A DNA stretch of 64,000 nt, from assembly GCA_020027325.1 (NCBI GenBank), contig JAHRAL010000056.1:1-64000 (forward strand), given 5' to 3'. The notes below the pieces were generated by a model, which saw nothing but the letters and a program-made list of their open reading frames with translations, was not told where the DNA came from and did not search any database. Both the position numbers and the translations under genes were made by a program. The stretch comes from Cenarchaeum sp. GTDB lineage: Archaea; Thermoproteota; Nitrososphaeria; Nitrososphaerales; Nitrosopumilaceae. This document shows positions 1 to 8,413 of this stretch, piece by piece (position 1 is the first letter of the stretch; every line of letters starts with the position of its first letter).

Positions 1-398
1 TCATAGTCGGGTACCCGACTGAGCAGGAGTGCGACTTTGAGGAGACCGTCAGGATGCTAGAGGATACAAGGCCCGACATTATCAACCTCTCAAAGTACAG
101 CTCGCGGCCCGGAACCGAGGCCGCAGATCTTGACAGGATAGACGAGCAAGAGACAAAGCGGCGCAGCCGCACGATACACAGGATTGCCAAAGAGATTGCA
201 GCTGCCAACAGCGCAGAATGGCTCGGATGGCGCGGCAGGGTCACGCTAGTCGAGAAGGGCGAGCACGGCCAGATCGGGCGCAACTATGCATACAGGCAGG
301 TAGTCCTAGACGAGCCAGGCGATGAAGGACTAGGAGAGTCGATTGATGTAGAGATTATCAAGACGGGGCCGCACGGCCTGATTGCAGCTAGAGCCTAG
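1..398 (+). CDS. tRNA methylthiotransferase, MiaB/CDKAL1 type (3' part only)
   Basis: Partial gene entering from the left edge; the reading frame is open from base 3. The protein end begins IVGYPTEQECDFEET, matching the late radical-SAM region of MiaB-like enzymes, followed by INLSKYSSRPGT and then a TRAM-like RNA-binding domain (about the last 60 residues). Enzymes of the archaeal/eukaryotic CDKAL1 branch methylthiolate N6-threonylcarbamoyladenosine next to the anticodon of tRNAs reading ANN codons. The iron-sulphur cysteine motif lies outside the window, so the radical-SAM assignment rests on the C-terminal part. Subfamily choice is by established archaeal distribution, not by a visible residue. 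Confidence 0.8.
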   Translation, partial: IVGYPTEQECDFEETVRMLEDTRPDIINLSKYSSRPGTEAADLDRIDEQETKRRSRTIHRIAKEIAAANSAEWLGWRGRVTLVEKGEHGQIGRNYAYRQVVLDEPGDEGLGESIDVEIIKTGPHGLIAARA

Positions 399-438
399 AC
401 CACGGATAGATAGAGTCGCATATCACAAAGGCTTGAGC

Positions 439-1413
439 CTATGGGGTAGTTATCGTCTGGGCACCGTCAAAGACATGTCCAGAGTTGCCAGTTGCCTTGT
501 AGCGTATGTTTATGTCGTAATCCGTACCGGACTCCAAGCCTTCGAATATGCACAAGGATGCGTGTGTTTTGACCAGTTCTCTTCCAGAGTCATCGGTTAT
601 GAAGCATTTGTAGGCTCTGTCATTATTCATGACATCGGGAAAATCAACCGTGATTGTATCCGTACTCCTAGTTATCGTAGCGTCAGCGCCTAGCGTGGTG
701 GGCAGGGTACTAGATGTGGTAACGGAATCTGGATATGTGTTTGGATCAGTGGTGCTACTGGCACTTGATGTCGTACTAAGGGTTCGGTTCGGGGTATAGT
801 AATTGATCCTGCCATCATCGCCAATTACGCGTATGTTGTAGCTGTATTCAGTGTCTGCTGTGAGGCCGCTAAACCTGCACTCCGAGTCGCGTGAGGTAAA
901 TGCACTCCTGTCTTCACCCTCCCAGAGCAGGCATCTATATCTGTCAGCATTGGCCTGATCCGGAATGTCTACCTGAATAAAGTCAGCACCGACAGTCGTC
1001 TGTCCGCCGTGTACGTCTCGGGTCGTGGTGGGCACGACATCTAGGAGGTTTGAATTTGTTCCATCGGATGCCAACGTCGTGAGGGTTTGGGCACCTTGAT
1101 AGATATATCCGCCGGGCTTTGCGCGTATGTTAAAGTTGTACGCTGTTTCGGCCGTAAGACCGTCAAACTCACAGATCGAAGTAGAGGTAGTGGACGTGGT
1201 TTTGTCACGGACACTCTCAGTCCAAATTATACAGACGTACTCGTTTGCACCCGAAACATCAGCAAAATCGACTGAAATCGAGTCAGTGTTCAGGGTCACA
1301 GATGCCTGATGGATGTCGCCTGTCACCTGTGCGTCGGCCTCTTGAGCCAGTCCTACCACGCCTATTGCTGCAATCCCCAGCACTGCAATTATCAGGCTAT
1401 GTAGGTAGTTCAC
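439..1413 (-). CDS. Secreted protein with three fibronectin-III-like repeats
   Basis: 324 residues. An N-terminal signal peptide (hydrophobic stretch to about residue 24, AQEADAQ cleavage region) is followed by three similar units at roughly 30-115, 135-215 and 235-324. Each has a pattern like ISVDFADV, an aromatic/Cys strand, CEFDGLTAETAYNFNIR and a final G-A-Q/T strand ending in TLTT, typical of fibronectin-III-type beta sandwiches. Each repeat carries a Cys pair (for example C..I and C.F.GL) that could form a disulphide outside the cell. Ser/Thr-rich linkers separate the units. No transmembrane anchor or PEFG signal is seen. It is probably a cell-surface or secreted adhesion-type protein; the ligand is unknown. 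A TATA-like box lies 26 nt upstream. Confidence 0.72.
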   Translation of the reverse strand: MNYLHSLIIAVLGIAAIGVVGLAQEADAQVTGDIHQASVTLNTDSISVDFADVSGANEYVCIIWTESVRDKTTSTTSTSICEFDGLTAETAYNFNIRAKPGGYIYQGAQTLTTLASDGTNSNLLDVVPTTTRDVHGGQTTVGADFIQVDIPDQANADRYRCLLWEGEDRSAFTSRDSECRFSGLTADTEYSYNIRVIGDDGRINYYTPNRTLSTTSSASSTTDPNTYPDSVTTSSTLPTTLGADATITRSTDTITVDFPDVMNNDRAYKCFITDDSGRELVKTHASLCIFEGLESGTDYDINIRYKATGNSGHVFDGAQTITTP

Positions 1414-1434
1414 GACGTGGTGCCAAGTGTTGGA

Positions 1435-1443
1435 GTATATATG
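1435..1443 (-). promoter_or_regulatory. TATA-like box for the fibronectin-repeat gene
   Basis: CATATATAC on the minus strand, centred 26 nt before the ATG at 1413. This is the leaderless spacing seen throughout the window. Confidence 0.55.
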
Positions 1444-1624
1444 TCATTGCTCCATGCGTTGCTTGCGATCATGCCCCTGTCTTTTCAGTCCATCGAGAAC
1501 TGATTTCGGGATAACAGGCGCGCACCTAATCCGGTCTGAACTAGGCGTACAAAGTCAGGCAGGTGCGATGGATAAAAGGACACTAATTTCGGATCTCCAC
1601 ACGCGTGGCGTTTTTCAGTATAAG

Positions 1625-1636
1625 TTTATATTTAAA
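1625..1636 (+). promoter_or_regulatory. TATA-like box
   Basis: TTTATATTTAAA centred about 26 nt before the ATG at 1656, suggesting leaderless transcription of the secreted protein gene. Confidence 0.55.
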
Positions 1637-1655
1637 CTCGGTCGTTGCGCGATGA

Positions 1656-2846
1656 ATGCTCAAACTCAGATACGGCATGCTTGCTTTTACGGCTCTGATG
1701 GCACTTGTTCTAGTCTCACCTGCGGCTTTTGCACAGACTAGCGATGACGATGACAACGATGTTGCACCTGCACCGCCAAGCATCGGCGCAGACATTCCCC
1801 TGACATACTTTGGACCCGCACCGTCTGATGTGCAAAAGGAGTTGATTGGTCCTTTCCAGCTCTTAAAGTCTGGAACACTTGATCTTGACGAGGGTACGAT
1901 TACCCTGCCGCTCTATGAGGGCAAGGTCAGCGTCGACCCAGTACAAGAAGAGACCGTCTGGTATATCATTACTGATACGACGGATGCTGCAAATGCCGCA
2001 GCCTTGGGCTTAAACCACTCGCCCAAGCTAGCATATGCAGAGGTTGACAAGGGCGCACGCTATGCAAAGATTGGACATGGTGCAATCCTGCACTTTACGG
2101 CAGGAATGGTAGATTTCAGTCCAGAGCGCAGTCTCACTCCCGGCGACCCCGCCCCATTCCCACCGGCAGCTTTTGAGCCCGGCTCTGTAGGCGATGAGGA
2201 CTATTCCCCCCTAGTTGTAATACTCAATGCCGGAAGGCACGTCTATAACGCACCGATCGTCGCCGCCGGTGAAAAGGACGAGTTTACCTGCTATGAAGAG
2301 CCAGACTATAGCAAGGTTCACGACAATGTAGTCCAAATCTGCCCAGAGGAGGGAACCGTGACGATGAAGCTTACAGCAGGATTCAGCTTTGCACGACCAG
2401 TCATGTACCTTAGCACCGATGCAAGCCACCCACTGGCCGCAACACTAGAGGGCGCAACATATTCACCGGCAATGAACGACATTGATGTTGGTAGGGACGA
2501 CAGCGCATTTAGCGCAGTAGAGAGGATCTTTGTCATGGCAAACGGCCCGACCGGCCTTGAAAACCCCCAGAGGCAGGGCCTGACAAGCGCAATAGTCGAC
2601 GGACGCTCACCACTCAACGTACTAGGCGGAATACCCACCATTGCGACTGATTACAGCCCTCTCTGGGACGTAAACCTCGGGGTCTGGACAGAGGAGGCCC
2701 TAGAAAAGCACTATGATTCACGCGTCAGCGAAGAGTTCCAGATACTCGGACTAGTAGAGCAGGGCTGGATTACCGGCCCCGAAGGCGGCCCGTTCGGCTC
2801 TATCGGCATGATTGTAAACTGCCCCATTGTCTTTAGATTCCTCTAG
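1656..2846 (+). CDS. Secreted protein of unknown function
   Basis: 396 residues with a clear signal peptide (LAFTALMALVLVSPAAFA, cleavage near residue 26) followed by an acidic stretch SDDDDNDV. The rest is a globular extracellular domain with no membrane segment. Two Cys close together (FTCYEEP and VQICPEEG) and a third in the C-terminal MIVNCPIVF may form disulphides. I do not recognise the family with certainty; the end GGPFGSIGMIVNCP resembles secreted proteins of ammonia-oxidising archaea. An ATG four bases upstream is in another frame, so 1656 is the start. It is monocistronic, with its own TATA box. Confidence 0.7.
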   Translation: MLKLRYGMLAFTALMALVLVSPAAFAQTSDDDDNDVAPAPPSIGADIPLTYFGPAPSDVQKELIGPFQLLKSGTLDLDEGTITLPLYEGKVSVDPVQEETVWYIITDTTDAANAAALGLNHSPKLAYAEVDKGARYAKIGHGAILHFTAGMVDFSPERSLTPGDPAPFPPAAFEPGSVGDEDYSPLVVILNAGRHVYNAPIVAAGEKDEFTCYEEPDYSKVHDNVVQICPEEGTVTMKLTAGFSFARPVMYLSTDASHPLAATLEGATYSPAMNDIDVGRDDSAFSAVERIFVMANGPTGLENPQRQGLTSAIVDGRSPLNVLGGIPTIATDYSPLWDVNLGVWTEEALEKHYDSRVSEEFQILGLVEQGWITGPEGGPFGSIGMIVNCPIVFRFL

Positions 2847-2940
2847 ACTGTCAGGCATCCGTGCCTGTATTTTCTGATCGCAAATAGAACGCCAAAAAAC
2901 TTTAGCTTGCAAGTTGGATTAAAACTACACTAGAAGGTTT

Positions 2941-2950
2941 TTTATTAAAA
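2941..2950 (+). promoter_or_regulatory. TATA-like box for the ftsZ-like gene
   Basis: TTTATTAAAA centred about 26 nt before the GTG at 2971. It supports GTG as the true, leaderless start. Confidence 0.55.
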
Positions 2951-2970
2951 CGGTCTAGTACCCTAGTACA

Positions 2971-3909
2971 GTGACCACAATATACGAGCCGATCTTGATC
3001 GTTGGAGCAGGCGGCGTAGGCTCAAAACTAGCACCAGAGGCAGCAGCGAGGCTCGGCGCATCATACGTCACGATTAGCAATGCAGATACGGACTTGGGGG
3101 GCAATAATGCCATCCCGGTCTCGACTGGCGCGATCCTAAACCCCACGGCGCATGTCATACGCGCCGCCGTCCGCGCAGAGTCAGAAAGGGTGCTCGAGGC
3201 AGTCGGCAGGGCCAAGACCGTCGTCATACTAGCAAACCTTGCAGGCAGGTCTGGGGCCGGAATCGCGCCGATGGTGGCAGACATCTGCTCTAGGGCAGGA
3301 AAAAAGGTCGTCTCGTTTGCAATAATGCCGTTCAAGTATGAAAAGGAGCGAATCTTTGGGGCCGGAATCGCGCTAAAGAGGCTCCGCGAGGCCAGCAACT
3401 GTTCGGTCGTGGTGGACAATGACGCCATCTTGGATGGAAATCCGAACCTGAGCGCCAAGAGCTGCTATGACATGGCAAATGCGGCCATAATGCACGTGGC
3501 AGGCTCGATTATATCGGCCGACATTCCAGACGGGAACAGCGTGGTCTCAATGTCCAATACGGGCTCGAACCTGGAGCAGTCACTGGTCGATTCAGTAAAG
3601 ATGCTCTACGAGAACGCAACGCCTGGCTCTGTGAGCCGCTCACTGTTGTATATCATGGGCAACAACGTTCCCGTGGGCGCCATACGCGACACGTCAGACT
3701 CTGTGTACGAGCTGACAGGCAGCAGCACGTCAGTTGTTGCAACCGGCGAGGGCGATGACGGACTGGTCATGCTGTCTGAGCTGAGCGGTGCTACAAAGTT
3801 TGACGCATATGATCCGCTCGGCATCATACCGGCAAAAAAGACCATAGACTGGGAAGAGATGGAGAGCAGTGTTGCTGCCGGTCTTGACCTAGAACAATTA
3901 GAAAAATAG
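2971..3909 (+). CDS. Divergent FtsZ/tubulin-superfamily protein
   Basis: 312 residues from a GTG start. An N-terminal nucleotide-binding loop GAGGVGSK (about residues 12-19) and a tubulin-like fold pattern (SFAIMPFKYEKER near 115-127, VVDNDAIL near 147-154) place it in the FtsZ superfamily. The signature loop that should read GGGTGTG is AGRSGAG (91-97), and the T7-loop NxDxxD motif that completes the GTPase site in filaments is not visible. Known context: ammonia-oxidising archaea divide with Cdv/ESCRT proteins and carry such altered FtsZ proteins, whose role is unresolved. It converges tail-to-tail with rpl31e, with one base between the stops. GTP hydrolysis is doubtful; the superfamily assignment is fairly secure. 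Confidence 0.8.
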   Translation: MTTIYEPILIVGAGGVGSKLAPEAAARLGASYVTISNADTDLGGNNAIPVSTGAILNPTAHVIRAAVRAESERVLEAVGRAKTVVILANLAGRSGAGIAPMVADICSRAGKKVVSFAIMPFKYEKERIFGAGIALKRLREASNCSVVVDNDAILDGNPNLSAKSCYDMANAAIMHVAGSIISADIPDGNSVVSMSNTGSNLEQSLVDSVKMLYENATPGSVSRSLLYIMGNNVPVGAIRDTSDSVYELTGSSTSVVATGEGDDGLVMLSELSGATKFDAYDPLGIIPAKKTIDWEEMESSVAAGLDLEQLEK

Positions 3910-3910
3910 C

Positions 3911-4504
3911 CTAGTCTTTCTTTTCTTGTGCTTTCGAATCAGCCTTGGGTGTTTCTTGTTCTGTTTTGGGTGCGTCTTTTGCAGGCTCTGCTGTCTTTGG
4001 TGCCGGCTCTGGATCACTGGTTGCAGGCTCTGCGGCCTCGGGTGCGGGCTCTGCTGTCTTTGGTGCCGGCTCTGGATCACTGGTTGCAGTATCGGCCGGC
4101 GCATCCGGACTGTCTGCCGAGTCCCCGGACTTTTCATCGACTAGCTCTGCATAATCTGGGACGTCTTCTGTATACGCATCCTTGAGCGTCTCATCGGCAT
4201 CATCGGCAGGAGCGTCTGGCGGAGCGTCTGCTACGGGCTCGGATCCAAGGGTGTATGGCGAGACTAGGATGTGGCCCGTATCGGTCCGCGACATTCGGAC
4301 CCTGATCTTTCTTGGCGGTTTTTTGATCCCGCGCGACCATATCTGGTGCGAGAGATTTTCATCGATGCGAATGTCCTCGACCTTCATGTGGCGGCGTGCA
4401 AACTCGCGAATCATGTTTATCGCGCGCATTGCACGGCGGTTGTTGGGGGAGAGGAGGACTTTGCCCAGCGGTATGGTGTATACACGTTCAGAGTCAGCAG
4501 ACAT
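3911..4504 (-). CDS. rpl31e: Ribosomal protein L31e with long acidic Pro/Ala tail
   Basis: 197 residues. The first ~88 are a normal L31e (YTIPLGKVLLSPNNRRAMRA, WSRGIKKPPRKIRVR), a large-subunit protein near the peptide exit tunnel. The remaining ~110 residues form a low-complexity tail rich in Ala, Pro, Asp, Glu and Lys, with the unit SDPEPAPKTAEPA present twice. Archaeal L31e is usually about 80-100 residues, so the tail more than doubles the protein. The tail reads without a stop in the same frame and keeps the local codon style, so it looks genuine rather than a frameshift. It is the second gene of an operon, one base after rpl39e. The tail's function is unknown; it could lie at the exit tunnel. 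Confidence 0.9.
   Translation of the reverse strand: MSADSERVYTIPLGKVLLSPNNRRAMRAINMIREFARRHMKVEDIRIDENLSHQIWSRGIKKPPRKIRVRMSRTDTGHILVSPYTLGSEPVADAPPDAPADDADETLKDAYTEDVPDYAELVDEKSGDSADSPDAPADTATSDPEPAPKTAEPAPEAAEPATSDPEPAPKTAEPAKDAPKTEQETPKADSKAQEKKD
3984..4089. repeat. Tandem 43-bp direct repeat inside rpl31e
   Basis: Bases 3984-4026 and 4047-4089 are identical, with a 63-bp (21-codon) period. They encode the duplicated SDPEPAPKTAEPA unit of the L31e tail. Exact identity at the DNA level suggests recent slippage or duplication. Confidence 0.85.
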
Positions 4505-4505
4505 C

Positions 4506-4664
4506 CTAGCCCACCTCTACGTCTGTCTGGCGCCATGCCCGTCGTTTCGGGTTTGTGCGCACCGATCGGCGCGTGCGAAGTATCACCCATGCCGGAACAG
4601 GGGATGTTTGCTTTGCCTTTTTGATCAGTCGGATCTTTCTTGCCGAGCTCTTGCGTGCAGACAT
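4506..4664 (-). CDS. rpl39e: Ribosomal protein L39e
   Basis: A 52-residue, strongly basic protein starting MSARKSSARKIRLIKKAKQ and containing the family core PVPAWVILRTRR and RTNPKRRAWR. L39e is the smallest large-subunit protein and lines the exit tunnel. Its stop is one base before the rpl31e start, giving a two-gene operon that is a common archaeal arrangement. Length and sequence fit the family (about 51 residues). Translation was read directly from the bases. Confidence 0.93.
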   Translation of the reverse strand: MSARKSSARKIRLIKKAKQTSPVPAWVILRTRRSVRTNPKRRAWRQTDVEVG

Positions 4665-4688
4665 TGATTCGACACACTCTTTGAGTTC

Positions 4689-4696
4689 TTTTTAAA
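4689..4696 (-). promoter_or_regulatory. TATA-like box of the rpl39e-rpl31e operon
   Basis: TTTAAAAA on the minus strand, about 28 nt before the rpl39e ATG at 4664. Confidence 0.55.
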
Positions 4697-4702
4697 CCAA
4701 TC

Positions 4703-5242
4703 TCAGAGCGGCGCCCAGAGACCGGTCCTGCGCCCGATATCCTCCAGGATGCGCGCAGTCGCACCCCAGATCGTGTACCCGCCGTGCAAAAAGACCCTGC
4801 CAAGGTCGGGGGACGTCCCAGACGAGGAAAAGATGTCCTCAAGCGACGGGGCAAGGATTTTGTCGACCTCGGCGTTTGGCACAAGCTCCGAGGTTTCGGC
4901 TCTGATGCACACAAACGGGACTATCTCGTATCCAGAGCTCTGTGTAAAGACGGCGTCCATCTGTCCGATAACCTCGGTGCGGCCTATGCGCACCCCGAGC
5001 TCCTCGTTGGACTCGCGGAGTGCCGTATCCAAGAGGTCGCCGTCCTGCGGCTCTACCTTGCCGCCAGGAAACGCGACCTGGCCTGCATGTTGCCTCATGC
5101 TCTGCGGCTTTACTGTCATTATGACCGATGGATCCACTGCGTCGCTGATTATTACCAGGACGGCAGACATGATGCGAGACGACTCTCTTATTGCCGGGTC
5201 TAGTGTCGATTCAAGGCTGGATCTTAACGAGTCAAGCTCCAA
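4703..5242 (-). CDS. Nudix hydrolase, CoA-pyrophosphatase-like
   Basis: About 179 residues from a TTG start. The Nudix box is complete: GGKVEPQDGDLLDTALRE then SNEELGV (about residues 60-84), fitting GX5EX7REUXEEXGU and giving the metal-binding glutamates. The preceding segment MRQHAGQVAFPGG matches the CoA pyrophosphohydrolase (NudL) group, which cleaves CoA or acyl-CoA at the pyrophosphate. It is the last of three minus-strand genes after the 3-hydroxypropionyl-CoA ligase and dehydratase. A CoA-related substrate would suit that context, but this is inference. The start is uncertain; a shorter form from MSAVLVI is possible. Confidence 0.82.
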   Translation of the reverse strand: MELDSLRSSLESTLDPAIRESSRIMSAVLVIISDAVDPSVIMTVKPQSMRQHAGQVAFPGGKVEPQDGDLLDTALRESNEELGVRIGRTEVIGQMDAVFTQSSGYEIVPFVCIRAETSELVPNAEVDKILAPSLEDIFSSSGTSPDLGRVFLHGGYTIWGATARILEDIGRRTGLWAPL

Positions 5243-5266
5243 ACACGGCTCAACTCTGGTGCGCGG

Positions 5267-6028
5267 TCATTTCTTTGACTTGTTGACAAAGGCCGTCATG
5301 CGCTCCTCGCGGTCCTTGTGCGTAAAGCAGTTGCGCCATGCGAGCAGCTCGATTCCAAGGCCGGTCTCAAGGTCTGCGTTCCGGCCCTGATTTATCGAGA
5401 CCTTTGACATTCGCACGCCCATTACAGAGTTGGCAGCTATGGTCTTGGCCATTGCCTTTGCCTCATCCATGAGCGATTCGGGATCGGCCAGCTTGTTTAC
5501 AAGGCCGATGCGGTGCGCCTCGTCTGCTGTTATCGTCTTGCCGGTGTAGACGATTTCCTTGGCCTTTGCAATCCCGACCAGACGCATGAGCCTCTGCGTG
5601 CCGCCCCACCCCGGGGGTATCCCGATCGTCACCTCGGGCTGGCCGAGCATTGCAGTTTTTGCCGCAATCCGGATGTCGCACGACATTGCCAGCTCGCATC
5701 CGCCGCCAAGTGCGTACCCGTTTATTGCAGCAATGGTCGGCTGGGGGACCAGCTCTACCCTGTTTGTGAGCAGCTGGCCAAGCTTTGCGTATTCGACTGA
5801 CTCGTCGGGCGTGATCTTTGACATGTACTCAATGTCGGCCCCTGCAGAGAATGCCTTGCCGCCCTCGCCGGTGAGTATAACCACCTTGATGTTGGTGTCG
5901 TGTGCGATAGTATCAAACGTCTTGATGATCTCGCGTGCAATCTCGATGTTCATCGCGTTGAGCTTTTCTGGGCGGTTGATCTTTACCGTGCATACAGAGT
6001 CCTCAGTCGAGACGTTTACGAGCGACAT
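5267..6028 (-). CDS. 3-hydroxypropionyl-CoA dehydratase / crotonyl-CoA hydratase (enoyl-CoA hydratase family)
   Basis: 253 residues starting [20 protein letters not shown]; this start drops a non-conserved upstream extension. Crotonase-fold features are the oxyanion-hole segments AFSAGADI and [17 protein letters not shown], the second acidic region [19 protein letters not shown] and NKLADPE. In Nitrosopumilus maritimus an enzyme of this kind beside the ADP-forming 3-hydroxypropionate ligase dehydrates 3-hydroxypropionyl-CoA and also hydrates crotonyl-CoA, serving both halves of the hydroxypropionate/hydroxybutyrate CO2-fixation cycle. Here it directly follows that ligase (34-base gap), so the same role is likely. 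The family assignment is certain; the substrates are inferred from context. Confidence 0.88.
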   Translation of the reverse strand: MSLVNVSTEDSVCTVKINRPEKLNAMNIEIAREIIKTFDTIAHDTNIKVVILTGEGGKAFSAGADIEYMSKITPDESVEYAKLGQLLTNRVELVPQPTIAAINGYALGGGCELAMSCDIRIAAKTAMLGQPEVTIGIPPGWGGTQRLMRLVGIAKAKEIVYTGKTITADEAHRIGLVNKLADPESLMDEAKAMAKTIAANSVMGVRMSKVSINQGRNADLETGLGIELLAWRNCFTHKDREERMTAFVNKSKK

Positions 6029-6062
6029 TATGCTCCACGCCCCGCACGCATGGCAATAAATG

Positions 6063-8189
6063 TCAACGTGTCCGGGCCCCCTGTGCCCCCCACTGTGCAA
6101 GTGCAGAAGCTGCTGCCACCCAGTCGCGCAGGTCGTCATAGACGGGTATCTTGTGCGACTCGATCATTGCAGAGACGCGCTGCGTGTACGGGCCGCCGTT
6201 GCCGCCGACTAGGAGCGGCTTTTTGCGCCTGCCAGAAAACTCTGCCAGGTACTTTATGATGACCTCGTCTAGCGGATCGTCCTGGAAGACAAACCAGGGC
6301 ATTACAATGTCGACGTTTGGGTCCTCCATGAACGTCTTTATGACATACTGATAGTCCTCGGCCGTGGCCCCGCCGGTGACATCGACCGGGTTGCCCCGGC
6401 CGATGACGTACGTCTTTGGGAAATGGTCAACCATTGACTTTAGGTTCTTTGGGGTTATCCTTGCAAGCGATATTCCAAGGCGCTCAAAGTGATCAATTCC
6501 GCCTATCATGGGGCCGGCGCCGTTGCTTGTGAGTCCTGCTGCGTTGCCCTTTGCCGGCGGCTGCCATGCAAGCGCCTTTGTGACTGCTGCAAGTTCCTGA
6601 TAGCTGTCGACTGATATTATCCCGGCCTGGCGGAGCGCGCCCATGATAATTGCATTCGAGCCCCCAAGCGATCCCGTGTGCGAGGCGGCCTGCTTTGCAC
6701 CCATTGCAGTACGCCCGCTCTTCCATATGACTACGGGCTTTTTCTTTTGGCGCATTACGCGCTTTGCAGTCTCGATGAACTTGCGCCCGTCACCAAAGCC
6801 CTCGACATACAGCGCAATGACACGGGTCTGCCTGTCGTTGGCCAAATACCATATCATGTCGGCCTCATCTACGTCGGACCTGTTGCCATAGCTGACCATC
6901 TTTGAGAGGCCAAACGCATCGGCAGTCTCCAAAAAGCTGATTCCCATCGTCCCGCTCTGCGAGAGAAACGCAACGGGTCCAAGCTTTGCGCGCACCATGC
7001 GGGCCTGGCCCTGAAACGCACAGTCTAGGCGGTTGGCCGCGTTGAACATGCCTATGCAGTTGGGGCCGATTATGCGGATCTTGTGCTTGAGGGCGAGGCG
7101 CTTTACTTCGGATTCATACTCTGCACGCTTGCCCCCGAGCTCCTTGCCCCCACCGGAGACGATAACGACGCTGTGGACCCCCTTTTTGGCGCACTCTTCG
7201 AGGACCGGCGGGGTGACAGATAGGTCGACGCACACGACGACGAGATCCACCTTGCCGGGTACAGCAGATATTGACGGGTAGCACTTTGTCCCAAGTATCT
7301 GCTTTTGTTTTGGGTTTATCGGGTATACCTTGCCATGATAGTCGTGGCGGGTCAGGCTGTCAAGCACAGAGTTTCCTATCTTGCCGGGAGTCGACGATGC
7401 GCCGACTAGTGCTATTGACTTTGGTGTAAAAAACGTCTCCATGTTTGTGGCATCGGGCTTTGCATGCGAGATTGCATTCGGTTTTGGCGTCTTGCGCAGT
7501 ATTATCTTTGCATCAACGACCGTGTATGACTTTGGGCGGACGATTACCGGATTAAAGTCAATGCTCTCAAAGTGCGAGGCGTTTTCTGTGCCAAGCTTGC
7601 TGATGTTGAGCAGTGCGCGTGAAAGCATTGCCATGTCGATCTTGGCCGAGCCGCGGAACCCACGCAAGAGCTTGGAGCCCTTTAGCTCTGCAATCATGGA
7701 TCTTACATCCTTGGATGTTATCGGCAGCATCCTAAAGGCCACGTCCTTCATTACCTCGGTCATTATGCCCCCCATGCCAACCATGATGACTGGTCCAAAC
7801 TGGGGATCGTTTTGGAGTCCGACGATTAGCTCGACTCCGGGCTCGGACATTTGCTCAAGAAGTATGCCCTTGAGTTTTGCCCCCTTTACTCGCCGTGCGT
7901 TTTTTGTCATCTCGTTGAACGTCTTTTTGACCTCGTCGGCGCTGCGCACCCCGACCTTTACACCGCCAATGTCGGTCTTGTGGAGTATCTGGGGCGAGAC
8001 GACCTTCATTACAAGCGGAAAGCCGATGGACTTTGCGGCCTTGGCCGCCTCGGCAGGCGTGGTTGCAAGCACATAACGCGGAACGCGGATTCCGTATGAT
8101 TTGAGTATGGACTTTGATACGTCCTCGGTGATGACCTTGTGATCCGTCCTTATCGTCTCATCAAAGATACTCCTGACGCGTTGGTTCAT
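6063..8189 (-). CDS. 3-hydroxypropionate-CoA ligase (ADP-forming), ATP-grasp domain first
   Basis: 708 residues. Domain order: ATP-grasp (about 10-235; [39 protein letters not shown]), then CoA-binding Rossmann domain (about 250-370; [16 protein letters not shown]), then the succinyl-CoA-ligase-like domains with ASHTGSLGG (phospho-histidine) near residue 500. Such enzymes make an acyl-CoA from acid, ATP and CoA, releasing ADP rather than AMP. In N. maritimus the homologue next to the crotonase activates 3-hydroxypropionate in the energy-efficient CO2-fixation cycle. The gene leads a minus-strand run with the dehydratase and a Nudix gene. Substrate is inferred from linkage. The second ligase in this window has the opposite domain order. 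Confidence 0.86.
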   Translation of the reverse strand: MNQRVRSIFDETIRTDHKVITEDVSKSILKSYGIRVPRYVLATTPAEAAKAAKSIGFPLVMKVVSPQILHKTDIGGVKVGVRSADEVKKTFNEMTKNARRVKGAKLKGILLEQMSEPGVELIVGLQNDPQFGPVIMVGMGGIMTEVMKDVAFRMLPITSKDVRSMIAELKGSKLLRGFRGSAKIDMAMLSRALLNISKLGTENASHFESIDFNPVIVRPKSYTVVDAKIILRKTPKPNAISHAKPDATNMETFFTPKSIALVGASSTPGKIGNSVLDSLTRHDYHGKVYPINPKQKQILGTKCYPSISAVPGKVDLVVVCVDLSVTPPVLEECAKKGVHSVVIVSGGGKELGGKRAEYESEVKRLALKHKIRIIGPNCIGMFNAANRLDCAFQGQARMVRAKLGPVAFLSQSGTMGISFLETADAFGLSKMVSYGNRSDVDEADMIWYLANDRQTRVIALYVEGFGDGRKFIETAKRVMRQKKKPVVIWKSGRTAMGAKQAASHTGSLGGSNAIIMGALRQAGIISVDSYQELAAVTKALAWQPPAKGNAAGLTSNGAGPMIGGIDHFERLGISLARITPKNLKSMVDHFPKTYVIGRGNPVDVTGGATAEDYQYVIKTFMEDPNVDIVMPWFVFQDDPLDEVIIKYLAEFSGRRKKPLLVGGNGGPYTQRVSAMIESHKIPVYDDLRDWVAAASALAQWGAQGARTR

Positions 8190-8210
8190 TTAGGATCACT
8201 GCGTCCGATT

Positions 8211-8223
8211 GTAGTTATATTAA
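8211..8223 (-). promoter_or_regulatory. TATA-like box of the 3-hydroxypropionyl-CoA operon
   Basis: Minus-strand GTTTAATATAAC, centred about 28 nt before the ligase ATG at 8189. Confidence 0.5.
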
Positions 8224-8306
8224 ACTTTATCAGAATCCGGCAGATGCGGTCTGCAATACATCAGAGCTTGTGATCCTGCGATCCGTGTGGATGTGGGCAA
8301 CCAAAG

Positions 8307-8314
8307 ATTATAAG
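8307..8314 (+). promoter_or_regulatory. TATA-like box for tRNA-Thr(GGT)
   Basis: GATTATAA centred about 27 nt before the tRNA 5' end at 8338. Confidence 0.5.
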
Positions 8315-8337
8315 GATTCAGACTTTGGTGCGTGCGT

Positions 8338-8411
8338 GCTTCGATAGCTCAGCCTGGTAGAGCGTTACCTTGGTAAGGTAAAGGTCGCGGGTTCGGATCC
8401 CGCTCGAAGCT
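8338..8411 (+). tRNA. tRNA-Thr (anticodon GGT)
   Basis: A complete 74-nt cloverleaf with no intron. Acceptor GCTTCGA pairs TCGAAGC; D stem GCTC/GAGC; anticodon stem TTACC/GGTAA around loop TTGGTAA, giving anticodon GGT (reads ACC and ACU); T arm GCGGG-TTCGGAT-CCCGC; discriminator T. CCA is not encoded. The downstream methylase stop lies only 2 bases beyond the 3' end on the opposite strand. Confidence 0.95.
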
Positions 8412-8413
8412 CT

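Noticed and set aside
3984-4089. CRISPR-like or mobile repeat
   Set aside because: Only two copies, in frame, within the L31e coding tail; it is a coding duplication.
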